This document shows, piece by piece, positions 19,339 to 27,332 of a DNA stretch of 64,000 nucleotides. Every line of letters starts with the position of its first letter. The stretch's first letter is position 1. Source of the DNA: Microbacterium oxydans (GTDB lineage Bacteria; Actinomycetota; Actinomycetes; Actinomycetales; Microbacteriaceae); the NCBI RefSeq assembly GCF_000956525.1, contig NZ_JYIW01000026.1:682001-746000 (forward strand), given 5' to 3'. The translations under genes were made by a program, and so were the position numbers. Under the pieces are notes generated by a model. The model saw only the letters and a list, made by a program, of their open reading frames with translations, was not told the origin of the DNA and did not search any database.

Positions 19339-19953
19339 ATGCGCATGGATGTAGACGACGCGATCGTCGCAGTATCGATGGCGGACGTCTGGATTCAAGC
19401 CACCATCGCGCTCGTGACCCTCGGCGGTATCATCGCGTCCATCTGGATCGCGCGGAGCGGTCAGAAGAATGACCTCAAGCTTGCCAAGGGCGAGGCGGAC
19501 AGGGCCGAGCGTGCCGACGCAGCCAGCCAAGCGGCATCCGAGCGTTCTGAGGCCGCGAGCCGACTCACCATCGACACCATGACGCGAATTGCGGACGCGC
19601 TGGATAAGCTCGCCTCCGACGGGATCAATGTCGGCGATCTGCATGTTTTAAGCGCGCCCGCCCCGACGAAAGTCAGTTGGTCGCTGACTCACTTCCAGGG
19701 CGACATGTATTTGCTCGAGAACACCGGTGAGGCGAGCGCCTTCGACGTCGTGCTCTCCGCAGACGAGACGATGCTCCAGGGTGGCGAGTGGCAGCGTGAA
19801 GGGGAGCTGAAGCCCGGCGAAGGGATCCAGTTCATGGCCGTGCGGACGATGGGCACTCGAGACTCGACCATCACTGTTCAGTGGCGCAACGCTCCTGAAG
19901 GTGAAGAGCAGACATGGCGTTATCCGCTCCCGCCACGTCCGCCCCGCCGCTAG
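19339..19953 (+). CDS. Membrane-anchored coiled-coil protein of unknown function, element cargo 2
   Basis: 204 residues. One membrane segment at residues about 17-40 (VWIQATIALVTLGGIIASIW) is followed by a positively charged edge (ARSGQKNDLKLAKGE), suggesting the C-terminus is cytoplasmic. Next comes an Ala/Glu/Arg-rich, probably coiled-coil segment (residues 45-75), then a beta-rich domain (YLLENTGEASAFDVVLSADE, STITVQWRN) and a proline-rich end. No family recognised. There is no clear Shine-Dalgarno; starts at 19339 or 19345 are both possible. It follows cargo 1 by 81 bp, and its stop codon shares CTAG with the stop of the integrase remnant. Confidence 0.6.
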   Translation: MRMDVDDAIVAVSMADVWIQATIALVTLGGIIASIWIARSGQKNDLKLAKGEADRAERADAASQAASERSEAASRLTIDTMTRIADALDKLASDGINVGDLHVLSAPAPTKVSWSLTHFQGDMYLLENTGEASAFDVVLSADETMLQGGEWQREGELKPGEGIQFMAVRTMGTRDSTITVQWRNAPEGEEQTWRYPLPPRPPRR

Positions 19954-20301
19954 CCAAGTCTTCTCAGCGGAGTGATGACGACCGAGTCCTCGGCCGCGCG
20001 CATGACGTCGTCCAGCACGTCCACGTTCGGCTTCGTCTGGAGTAGGTGCCCATAGACGTCTACGGTCGTCTGGCAGCTCGCGTGGCCCATCCAGCGACTC
20101 AGCGGTGGTCTCGGGTTCGCTCTCTCAATTCCCGAACACGGGTGCAGACTTCGGTCGCTTCCCGATCTGGGTTCGAAGGTCATCCGGGAGGTGCGGCGGG
20201 ATGGGTGCCTCGCGGATGCCCGCACGGGTCTTGGGTCTCTCCGATAATAGGAGCGCGCGTGCCGTTGACCGTGAGCGTCTTCGTGATCGAGATTCGACGT
20301 C
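19950..20301 (-). pseudogene. Tyrosine integrase remnant, truncated and frameshifted
   Basis: Three pieces of an integrase catalytic domain occur in order but in different minus-strand frames. About 20296-20240 reads ISITKTLTVNGTRAPI; about 20237-20165 reads PKTRAGIREAPIPPHLPDD; about 20095-19950 reads RWMGHASCQTTVDVYGHLL with the nucleophile Tyr at 20054-20052. The region that should hold the HDLRH box is missing between the second and third pieces, and everything upstream of the first piece ends at the right att-like repeat. It cannot encode an active recombinase. Confidence 0.85.
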
Positions 20302-20332
20302 ACTCTCGCCAGTCATCGAGGCTTTTCTGCTT
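20302..20332 (+). repeat. 31-bp direct repeat, right copy (attR-like)
   Basis: Identical to 18285-18315. The 5' half of the tRNA terminator stem is absent here, so this copy is only the terminator's second half followed by chromosomal sequence leading to hisN. Confidence 0.85.
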
Positions 20333-20399
20333 TTCAGGCAGAGGCTCCCCCGCGCTTCTCCCTGTGACGCCGCCGCATGCTGCCAGGGCACGCCTGACG

Positions 20400-20405
20400 T
20401 ATCCT
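20400..20405 (+). promoter_or_regulatory. -10 hexamer of hisN
   Basis: TATCCT, 6 nt before the GTG at 20412, with no Shine-Dalgarno in between. Confidence 0.45.
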
Positions 20406-20411
20406 GAGTGC

Positions 20412-21221
20412 GTGACCGCCTCCCCCAGCGCCGACGCCGTTTCCCCAGTCCATGACGCCGACCTGACGCTCGCCCTCCGCCTCGCGGATGCCGCCGACGC
20501 GCAGTCGTTCCCGCGCTTCGACGCGGCCGATCTCGTCATCTCGACCAAGGCCGACAACTCGCACGTGACGGACGCCGATCTCGCCACCGAGCGTGCCATC
20601 CGCGAGATCCTCGCGGTCGAGCGCCCGGATGACGGCATCTTCGGTGAGGAGTTCGGCGCCGAGGGCGACACGCACCGGCAGTGGATCATCGACCCGATCG
20701 ACGGCACCGCGAACTTCCTCCGCGGAGTCCCCCTGTGGGGCACCATGATCGCCCTCGCGATCGATGGCGTGCCGCAGGTCGGCGTGGTCAGCATGCCCGC
20801 GTTGGGACGCCGCTGGTGGGCATCCTCGGGCGCCGGCGCCTGGACGAACACGCAGACCGAACCGCGCCGACTGCAGACCTCGGCAGTCTCCTCACTGGAC
20901 GACGCCAGCGTCAGCTTCCAGAGCATCGGACAGTGGACCGCCTCCGGTCACCGCGACCAGCTGCTCGCCCTCGCCGACCGGGTCTGGCGCGACCGTGCAT
21001 ACGGCGATGTCTACGCGTACATGCTGCTCGCCGAAGGGCGGGTCGACATGGTCGCCGAGTTCGACGTCAAGGAGTACGACATCGCTGCAGCAGTGGCGAT
21101 CGTGCGCGAGGCCGGCGGCCGGATGACCTCGTTCGACGGCGTCGAGACGATCTCGGCGCGCTCGACACTCGCAACCAACGGCATCCTCCACGATGCATTC
21201 CTGACGCTCCTGCACGAGTGA
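20412..21221 (+). CDS. hisN: Inositol-monophosphatase-family phosphatase, probably histidinol-phosphatase
   Basis: 269 residues from the GTG at 20412; the open frame upstream crosses the integrase remnant and is not coding. FIG-superfamily metal sites are seen: GEEFG near residue 81, DPIDGTANFLRG near 95-106, and EYDIAAAVAIVREAGGRM near 220-240. Actinobacteria use this type of enzyme as HisN in histidine synthesis, but inositol-phosphatase activity is an alternative. Before insertion of the element this gene would have followed tRNA-Lys directly. A lipoprotein gene follows after 19 bp. Confidence 0.8.
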   Translation: MTASPSADAVSPVHDADLTLALRLADAADAQSFPRFDAADLVISTKADNSHVTDADLATERAIREILAVERPDDGIFGEEFGAEGDTHRQWIIDPIDGTANFLRGVPLWGTMIALAIDGVPQVGVVSMPALGRRWWASSGAGAWTNTQTEPRRLQTSAVSSLDDASVSFQSIGQWTASGHRDQLLALADRVWRDRAYGDVYAYMLLAEGRVDMVAEFDVKEYDIAAAVAIVREAGGRMTSFDGVETISARSTLATNGILHDAFLTLLHE

Positions 21222-21240
21222 ACCGACCCAGAGGCCAACG

Positions 21241-21807
21241 ATGAGAAGCCGCACCACGTCAGCAGCAGCCGGAGCCCTGCTCCTGCTGGCCGCCCTGACC
21301 GCGTGCTCGGCCCCTGCCGCCCCCGAGGAGGCGACGTCGCCGTCGACGTCGCCGCGTTCCGAACCGAGCGCGGCGCCGGCAAGCACGCCGACACCGGCCG
21401 CGACAGACGCCCCGATCTCCTGCGAGTCGATGATCTCGGCTGGCACGGTGCAGGCGCTCACGGATGCCGGCTGGACCGCCGAACCCACCGCGTTCGTGAT
21501 CGGTGACGTCGAACTGACGGAGGGTCTGCTGTGCTTCTGGGGGGACTACTCGGTCGGCTCCGACCACGGACAGCTCTACGGCTGGTCGGAGATCAGCCCA
21601 GAGGACGCCACGAAGGCGCAGTCGTCGCTGCTCGCCTCCGGGTGGACCCGAGAGGACGGCCCCGAGGGGACGTACTTCACTGAGGACCCCCGGTTCTCGA
21701 TGGGCACCGACGATGACGGGTACGGCATGACCTACCTCTTCGACGACGGCTGGGTGAAACTCGCAGACACCAAGCAGAGCCTCCTACTCATCGGATGGAA
21801 CGGCTGA
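21241..21807 (+). CDS. Secreted lipoprotein of unknown function
   Basis: 188 residues. A short basic N-terminus and hydrophobic core lead to a lipobox LTAC near residue 22 (LLAALTACSAP), so the mature protein should be lipidated at that cysteine and held on the outer face of the membrane. A Ser/Thr/Pro/Ala-rich linker (residues 25-58) precedes a compact domain with C60 and C99, which could form a disulfide. No family recognised. It is 19 bp after hisN and convergent with the siderophore importer operon (3-bp gap). Confidence 0.75.
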   Translation: MRSRTTSAAAGALLLLAALTACSAPAAPEEATSPSTSPRSEPSAAPASTPTPAATDAPISCESMISAGTVQALTDAGWTAEPTAFVIGDVELTEGLLCFWGDYSVGSDHGQLYGWSEISPEDATKAQSSLLASGWTREDGPEGTYFTEDPRFSMGTDDDGYGMTYLFDDGWVKLADTKQSLLLIGWNG

Positions 21808-21810
21808 AGC

Positions 21811-22623
21811 TCACCGCTCGCGCTGAGCGCGCATCCGCCCGATCGGTACGACACTCGGCTTCCCGGTGATCGGATCCGGAACCACGATGCACGGCAACCC
21901 GAACACCTCCTCGACGAGTTCGGCCGTGACGATCTCGCTCGGGCTCCCCTCGGCGACCACGGCTCCGTCCTTCATCGCGATCAGGTGCGTGGCATAGCGG
22001 GCCGCGTGGTTCAGGTCGTGCAGCACGGCGACCAGCGTGCTTCCCGCCTCGTGCAGGTCGGTGAACAGCTCGAGCAGCTCGATCTGGTGCGCGATGTCGA
22101 GGAACGTCGTCGGTTCGTCGAGCAGCAGCAGCGGCGTCTGCTGCGCAAGGACCATGGCGACCCAGACGCGCTGCCGCTGCCCGCCGGAGAGCTCGTCGAC
22201 CAGACGCCCAGCGAGCGCAGTGACCCCGGTGGCGGCCATCGCCTCGTCGACAGCGACCTCATCGGCATCCGACCATGGCCGCAGCATCGTCTGGTGGGGG
22301 TAGCGGCCACGGGCCACGAGGTCGGCGACACGGATGCCGTCGGGCGCCAGCGAACTCTGCGGGAGCAGTCCGACGCGGCGGGCGACCTCCTTGGCGCGGT
22401 AGTCGTGGATGTCCTTGCCATCCAGCAGCACGTGGCCCTTCTCCGGATCGATGAGCCTCGACAGCGCACGCAGCAGCGTGGACTTGCCGCACGCGTTCGG
22501 ACCGACGATGACCGTGAACGATCGGTCGGGGATGTCGACCGACAGGTCGGCGGAGATGATCCTGCGGTCGTAGCCGATGGTCACGTCTGCGGCGCGGAGA
22601 CGTGCGGTGTGCGATTCGGTCAT
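21811..22623 (-). CDS. Iron-siderophore ABC transporter ATP-binding protein
   Basis: 270 residues, FecE/FepC type. Walker A is GPNACGKSTLL (near residue 41), the signature is LSGGQRQR, Walker B is LLLLDEPTTFLD, and the H-loop follows in VLHDLNHAA. It energises siderophore uptake for the two permeases encoded upstream. The ATG overlaps the preceding permease stop by 4 nt, so it is the last gene of a binding protein-permease-permease-ATPase operon. Confidence 0.93.
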   Translation of the reverse strand: MTESHTARLRAADVTIGYDRRIISADLSVDIPDRSFTVIVGPNACGKSTLLRALSRLIDPEKGHVLLDGKDIHDYRAKEVARRVGLLPQSSLAPDGIRVADLVARGRYPHQTMLRPWSDADEVAVDEAMAATGVTALAGRLVDELSGGQRQRVWVAMVLAQQTPLLLLDEPTTFLDIAHQIELLELFTDLHEAGSTLVAVLHDLNHAARYATHLIAMKDGAVVAEGSPSEIVTAELVEEVFGLPCIVVPDPITGKPSVVPIGRMRAQRER

Positions 22624-23663
22624 CGACGGAATCCTTCCCTGATGAGCAGCCAGGCGAAGTAGCCACCGCCGAGCACGACGGTGACGAGCCCGACGGTGAT
22701 GTCGATCCGCTGACCGATGAAGTCCGCTGACACCAGGAGCAGCGCGCCCATGATGCCGGCGCTGACCAGATCGAGGCCAGGTGAACGGACGAGTCGGCGC
22801 GCCACCTGCGGTGCGACGAGTGCGACGAACGCGATCGGCCCTGCGGCGGCCGTGACGATGGCGGTGAGCGCCACCCCGAGCACGGTCATCGTGAGACGCG
22901 TGCGCTCGACGCCGACGCCCAGCGCTTTGGCGGCGTCATCACCGAGCTCCAACTGCGCGAACCCGCGCCGCGTGATCGCGATGAACGGCAGAATCGCCGC
23001 GAGCACCAGCACGAACGGCAGCAACTGCTCGTACCCCAGGGCCGAGAACGAACCGAAGCCCCAGGCGACCGCAGCTCTCGCCTCCTGGATACCGGTGCTG
23101 ATGAGCAGGTAACTGTTGATCCCGACGAGGAAGGCGGAGACGCCGATTCCGACGATGATGAACCGGAAGCCCTGGATGCCGCGGCGATAGGCCAGGAGGT
23201 ACACGAGGAGCGCGGTGATCACGCCGCCGAGGACCGCGCCGGTGGCGATCACGGCGTACGAGACGCTGCCGAGCACGAGCATCACGATCAGCGCCCCGGT
23301 GTACGATCCCGCGTCGAAGCCGATGACGTCGGGGCTGCCGAGCGGATTCCTCGTGAGCGACTGGAAGATCGCGCCGCTGATCCCGAGTGCGAGCCCGCCG
23401 AGCACGGCGAACAGCACCCGCGGCAGGCGCCACTCCACCACGAGCTTCCTGATGGTGTCCTCTCCTCCGCCCGAGAGCGCTGACAGCACCTCGGATGCGT
23501 CGAGCTGGTACGTGCCGATCGTGAGCGCTGCGACACCGACGGCGAGGAGCAGCGCGACCAGGACGAACCTGATCACGAGCGTGCGCAGTTCCACACGCCA
23601 GATGCCGCCGCCGACGCGGAGCGAGAGCATCCGCGGCGCGTCGTCAGGGATCACGGCGCTCAC
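22620..23663 (-). CDS. Iron-siderophore ABC transporter permease (FecCD family, second)
   Basis: 347 residues with about nine or ten membrane segments. Family motifs include GGLALGISGAIFQSLTRNPLGSPDVIG near residues 95-120 and GPIAFVALVAPQVARRL near 280. It pairs with the product of 23660-24703 as a heterodimeric channel. GTG start, overlapping the upstream gene's TGA. Confidence 0.92.
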   Translation of the reverse strand: MSAVIPDDAPRMLSLRVGGGIWRVELRTLVIRFVLVALLLAVGVAALTIGTYQLDASEVLSALSGGGEDTIRKLVVEWRLPRVLFAVLGGLALGISGAIFQSLTRNPLGSPDVIGFDAGSYTGALIVMLVLGSVSYAVIATGAVLGGVITALLVYLLAYRRGIQGFRFIIVGIGVSAFLVGINSYLLISTGIQEARAAVAWGFGSFSALGYEQLLPFVLVLAAILPFIAITRRGFAQLELGDDAAKALGVGVERTRLTMTVLGVALTAIVTAAAGPIAFVALVAPQVARRLVRSPGLDLVSAGIMGALLLVSADFIGQRIDITVGLVTVVLGGGYFAWLLIREGFRR

Positions 23664-24703
23664 AGCCCGCTCACCCGCTTCCGACGCGCGAGCAGGATCA
23701 GCACCGGAGCCCCGATGACCGCGGTCACGATGCTCACCTGCAGCTCACCGGACGGGAGGACCACTCGACCGATGACGTCGGACAGCAGGAGCATGCTCGG
23801 CGCGACGATGGCCGAGTACAGGATGATCCAGCGCTGATCCGGCCCGGTGAACCACCGGACCGCGTGCGGCACCATGAGACCGATGAACGCGATCGGGCCG
23901 GCAAGCGCGGTCGCACCGCCTGCCAGGATCGTCACGCCGATGATCGCGATCACCCGTGTGCGGACGAGGCCGGCGCCCAGCGTGCGTCCGAGGTCATCGC
24001 CCAGCGCGATCGCGTTCAGCGGACGCGCGATCAGGAACGAGGTCACCAGGCCGATCGCGATGAACGGCGCGATGATCACGACCGCACTGTCGTCCCTCCC
24101 GCCGAGGCTGCCGAGTCCCCAGAAGCGAAGCGTGCTGAACACCTCGAGGTTCTTCAGCATCACGATCGAGGTGATGCCGCTGAGCACCGCGCCGATCGCG
24201 ACACCGGCGAGCGTCATGCGCCCAGCCGACGGGCCACTGCGCCCCGCAGCGCCGATGAGGTAGACGACGAGTGTCACCAGGAGCGCGCCGATCAATGCGA
24301 ACCAGACGTACGCGTTCGGTCCGCGCACGCCGAGGAGTCCGACGCCGATGGTCACTGCGAAGGTCGCGCCGGCATTCACCCCGAGGATGCCGGGATCCGC
24401 GAGCGGGTTCCGCGTGAACGCCTGGATCAGCGCGCCGCACACGCCGAGTGCCGGACCGACCACCAGACCGACGACTGTGCGAGGAAGTCTCGAATCACGG
24501 ACGATCGCCTGCGCGTCGGATCCGTCGAAGTCGAAGAGGGCCGCGATGACCGTCGCGGGGGCAAGTGCCTTTGCCCCGACCATCAGACTCAGCAGCACGG
24601 CGACGCCCAGCACCACCAGGGCGATGACCAGGCCCCCAGTGCGCGCGGCCGCGCCGCGAGACGTCACAGGACGCTCCGCGGTGCGGCTCACCAGCATCGA
24701 CAC
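23660..24703 (-). CDS. Iron-siderophore ABC transporter permease (FecCD family, first)
   Basis: 347 residues, GTG start. FecCD features are GPALGVCGALIQAFTRNPLADPGILG (residues about 80-105) and GPIAFIGLMVPHAVRW near 275. It begins 3 nt after the substrate-binding protein gene and overlaps the next permease by 4 nt, giving tight translational coupling through the operon. Confidence 0.92.
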   Translation of the reverse strand: MSMLVSRTAERPVTSRGAAARTGGLVIALVVLGVAVLLSLMVGAKALAPATVIAALFDFDGSDAQAIVRDSRLPRTVVGLVVGPALGVCGALIQAFTRNPLADPGILGVNAGATFAVTIGVGLLGVRGPNAYVWFALIGALLVTLVVYLIGAAGRSGPSAGRMTLAGVAIGAVLSGITSIVMLKNLEVFSTLRFWGLGSLGGRDDSAVVIIAPFIAIGLVTSFLIARPLNAIALGDDLGRTLGAGLVRTRVIAIIGVTILAGGATALAGPIAFIGLMVPHAVRWFTGPDQRWIILYSAIVAPSMLLLSDVIGRVVLPSGELQVSIVTAVIGAPVLILLARRKRVSGL

Positions 24704-24706
24704 CGA

Positions 24707-25753
24707 TCAGTTCGCGGCAGGAACCGCGCTCGCGAGGGCGTCGGCGAGGTCATCGATGGTCGAAGGGATGCTCAGCACGCTCGGCGCGGTCGTCGCCCAC
24801 GCCAGGCGCTGGTCTACGAAGAAGTAGTACGAGCCGGCGGCGATCGGCGCCCAGCGTGCGACCAGCGGATCCTCGATCGTGTGGGTCACGTCGGCCGGCG
24901 TGTTCGCCCAGCCGACATGGAACTGCGACTCGATGTCGCCGAGCTCCTCGAGGCTGACGTTCGCGTAGAACTCCTTCGTCGTCCCCTCGAGCGCGGCGAT
25001 ATCAGGCGATCCAGTGAAGCCGAGCTCTTCCAGCAGCGGGACGCGCGGGTCCCGGGGCAGGTACAGGCCGAGCGAGGTCTCCCCCTCGCCGAGGAACCAG
25101 CCGTAGCTGAAGACGATGTCCTGGAACTCGGGGTGGGCTGCGGCGGCAGCGGCGACGGCGGCATCCGCGTCGTCCAGCAATTGCTGCGCCTCGTCCTTCT
25201 TGTCGAGCACGGAACCGACGGTGAGGGTGAGCTGCTCCCGATCAGAAGCCCACGTCGACTCGGCGAACGCGACCGTCGGCGCGATCTCCGTCAGGCGCTT
25301 GTAGTCCGTCTCGGTGATGCCGGAGTGGTTCGCGAGGATCACGTCTGGCGCGAGGGCCAGGATCTGCTCGAAGTCGTACTCGCCGGCATCCGTGAACTGG
25401 ATGATCTCGGGGAGCTCGCCACCGAGCTCCTCGACCTTGTCGGCGAACCAGGGCAGGTACGTGTCCACGTTGCCCCAGCTGAAGTCCTCGACGCCGACCG
25501 GCACCTCACCGAGCGCCGCCACGACGTCCTGCGAGTACCAGCCGAGCGTCACGATGCGCTGCGGCTTCTCGTTGATCGTGGTCTCACCGTAGACGTGCTC
25601 GACGCTGACGGGGTAGCCGTCGGAGGATGCCGCGGAGCCGGGGCCGCTCCCTTCGGCGTCGGTGGGGGCGCACGCCGAGAGCATGGAGGCGGCGACGGTG
25701 AGCGCTGTGAGCACGACGAGCGCGCGCTGGGCGCGCCTGACAGGGCGGGACAT
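24707..25753 (-). CDS. Siderophore-binding lipoprotein of the ABC importer
   Basis: 348 residues from the ATG at 25753 (GAGGAG upstream); the longer frame to 26014 crosses the AraC regulator and is rejected. A signal peptide ends in lipobox LSAC near residue 24. The rest is a type III periplasmic-binding fold of FepB/FhuD class (RIVTLGWYSQDVVAALG, ILALAPDVILANHSGITE). It captures ferric siderophore at the cell surface. An iron box 42 bp upstream of the start indicates control by iron through a DtxR/IdeR regulator. Confidence 0.92.
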   Translation of the reverse strand: MSRPVRRAQRALVVLTALTVAASMLSACAPTDAEGSGPGSAASSDGYPVSVEHVYGETTINEKPQRIVTLGWYSQDVVAALGEVPVGVEDFSWGNVDTYLPWFADKVEELGGELPEIIQFTDAGEYDFEQILALAPDVILANHSGITETDYKRLTEIAPTVAFAESTWASDREQLTLTVGSVLDKKDEAQQLLDDADAAVAAAAAAHPEFQDIVFSYGWFLGEGETSLGLYLPRDPRVPLLEELGFTGSPDIAALEGTTKEFYANVSLEELGDIESQFHVGWANTPADVTHTIEDPLVARWAPIAAGSYYFFVDQRLAWATTAPSVLSIPSTIDDLADALASAVPAAN

Positions 25754-25794
25754 GGGACTCCTCGGGTGGAATGCACGGGTGACGAGGCACCAAC

Positions 25795-25813
25795 ATAGTA
25801 AAGGCTTACCTAA
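25795..25813 (-). promoter_or_regulatory. DtxR/IdeR-type iron box
   Basis: The minus strand reads TTAGGTAAGCCTTTACTAT, matching 14 of 19 positions of TTAGGTTAGCCTAACCTAA. It sits between the siderophore uptake operon and the divergent AraC gene, where an iron-loaded repressor could block one or both. Confidence 0.7.
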
Positions 25814-25914
25814 TCCGCTATCGTTCCGAGTGGACATGAATCCGCCTCGACCACGTCCTGGATGTCCGTTCAGTTCGATCGAACCCGAAGATCGGCCTTG
25901 CGAAACGAGAACCT

Positions 25915-26700
25915 GTGCCTGGAGCGACATCCGAGAAATTCGAAGCGCATCACGAGAGAGTCGCACCGGACCAGTACTTCGAGCCGCATGTGCACGCGGC
26001 CGACCAGCTGGCACTGATTCCCGGCGGCGCTCGAGTTCGGGTCGGCGACTCCCGATGGCATCTGCACGGCGACCATTTCGCGTGGGTGCCGGCTCTGGTC
26101 GAGCACGAGATGCAGATGGTGGGTGCAGAAGACATGTTCAGCCTCTACCTCGAACAGAGCATCCGACTCCCCCAGCAGCGGTGGGGTCGCCCACTCGTGC
26201 TCCCTGCCGACCCCGTCGGCATCGCGATCGTGCAGAGCCTCTGCGCCCGCCAGTTCCACCACGCGCGGTTGGATGCCTCGCTGGCGCTGCTGCTCGAGAT
26301 CCTGTCATCGACCGAGGAGAGCTACGACGCCCTCGCCGTGCCTGCAGATCCACGCGCGCGACAGGTGGCAGAGGCGATCCTCCATGACCCGCAGGAACAG
26401 CGTGACCTCGCGGACTGGTCCGCCGCGCTCGGGGTCAGCAGCAAGACGCTCCACCGCGCGTTCCTCGCCGATACGGGCCTCTCGTTCACGCAGTGGCGGA
26501 CTCGCGCACGCGTGTATGCGGCAGAGCGGCTGCTGGTGGATGGGACCTCCGTGCAGGAGACCGCCGAGATCATCGGCTACGGCACGACGACCGGGTTCAT
26601 CAAGGCGTTCCGGCAGGTGTTCGGCTCCACCCCTGCGGTGTACATCCGCGCGAAGCGTCGTGCCCGCACCGGCATGCCGGCCAGGCGCAGTCCGGCTTGA
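25915..26700 (+). CDS. AraC-family transcriptional regulator
   Basis: 261 residues from a GTG at 25915. An N-terminal cupin-like sensor domain (HVHAADQLALIPGGARVRVGD, residues about 22-45) precedes a C-terminal double HTH (LADWSAALGVSSKTLHRAFL and VQETAEIIGYGTTTGFIKAF, about residues 165-235). It is divergent from the siderophore importer with the iron box between, so it may sense a siderophore and activate uptake, as YbtA/PchR-type regulators do; that role is inference. The start is only moderately supported. Confidence 0.85.
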   Translation: MPGATSEKFEAHHERVAPDQYFEPHVHAADQLALIPGGARVRVGDSRWHLHGDHFAWVPALVEHEMQMVGAEDMFSLYLEQSIRLPQQRWGRPLVLPADPVGIAIVQSLCARQFHHARLDASLALLLEILSSTEESYDALAVPADPRARQVAEAILHDPQEQRDLADWSAALGVSSKTLHRAFLADTGLSFTQWRTRARVYAAERLLVDGTSVQETAEIIGYGTTTGFIKAFRQVFGSTPAVYIRAKRRARTGMPARRSPA

Positions 26701-26744
26701 TCGCGCGCCGCGGCGTTGTCGGAGGCCCATGCCAGGCTGCATGC

Positions 26745-27272
26745 ATGTCCTCCTTCGCACTGCGGCTCTGGCACGACGACGATCTCCCCCTGCTGTACCG
26801 CGCGAACACGCCCGAGATGACCGCGCACCTGAACGGACCCGAGACCGAGGAATTGCTGCTCGACAGGCACGAACGCTATCTCCGTCTGGTCGCGACGCGT
26901 GAAGCTCGAATGTTCGTGATCGAGTCCGACGGGCAGCCGCTCGGCTCCATCGGGCACTGGAAGACGCGTTGGCGCGATGAGGACGCACTCGAGACCGGTT
27001 GGTTCGTGCTGCCGGAGGCCCAGCGGCAGGGCGTCGCCGGTCGGGGCCTCGGGCTGCTGATCGCTGATGCGCGCGCGCACGCTGACGGCAGGAGGCACCT
27101 CGTCGCGTTCCCGGAGACGACGAACCCGCCGTCGAACGCGCTCTGTCGGAGCGCCGGCTTCCGGCTGGCCGGCACGATGACCGCGGCCTTCCGTGGGGCC
27201 GGTCTCACGATGAACGAGTGGGTGCTCGATCTTGACGAGAACCCGTCCCGCGCTGGTCGACCCCGGGTATGA
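26745..27272 (+). CDS. GNAT-family N-acetyltransferase (RimJ/RimL-like)
   Basis: 175 residues from the ATG at 26745. The acetyl-CoA loop is GWFVLPEAQRQGVAGRGLG (residues about 84-102), followed by ETTNPPSNALCRSAGFRLAG, the classic end of the fold. Substrate unknown. There is no good Shine-Dalgarno at short range; CAGGCT 6 nt before the ATG resembles the -10 of leaderless genes nearby. A bidirectional terminator separates it from convergent ssrA. Confidence 0.8.
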   Translation: MSSFALRLWHDDDLPLLYRANTPEMTAHLNGPETEELLLDRHERYLRLVATREARMFVIESDGQPLGSIGHWKTRWRDEDALETGWFVLPEAQRQGVAGRGLGLLIADARAHADGRRHLVAFPETTNPPSNALCRSAGFRLAGTMTAAFRGAGLTMNEWVLDLDENPSRAGRPRV

Positions 27273-27274
27273 CA

Positions 27275-27313
27275 AAGGCCTCGGACCCGCTGTTCCCAGC
27301 GGCCCGAGGCCTT
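27275..27313. terminator. Bidirectional terminator between the GNAT gene and ssrA
   Basis: Outer stem AAGGCCTCGG / CCGAGGCCTT (10 bp) and inner stem CCGCTG / CAGCGG around a short loop. Confidence 0.82.
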
Positions 27314-27332
27314 CGTTCTCGCGACAGCAGCT

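Larger units (their letters stand above)
18285..20332. mobile_element. Decayed integrated element downstream of tRNA-Lys
   Basis: About 2.0 kb bounded by perfect 31-bp direct repeats that duplicate the 3' part of the tRNA-Lys terminator. It contains two orphan genes (18415-19257 and 19339-19953) and, pointing inward from the right end, the frameshifted remains of a tyrosine integrase. Codons in it are visibly less GC-rich than in the flanking genes. The order tRNA, repeat, cargo, integrase remnant, repeat fits a small integrative element or satellite that lost its integrase and is now fixed. Nothing for replication, transfer or packaging is present. Confidence 0.75.

Noticed and set aside
18285..20332. 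Intact prophage or satellite
   Set aside because: No capsid, packaging, replication or excision genes; the integrase is destroyed. Only a remnant can be supported.
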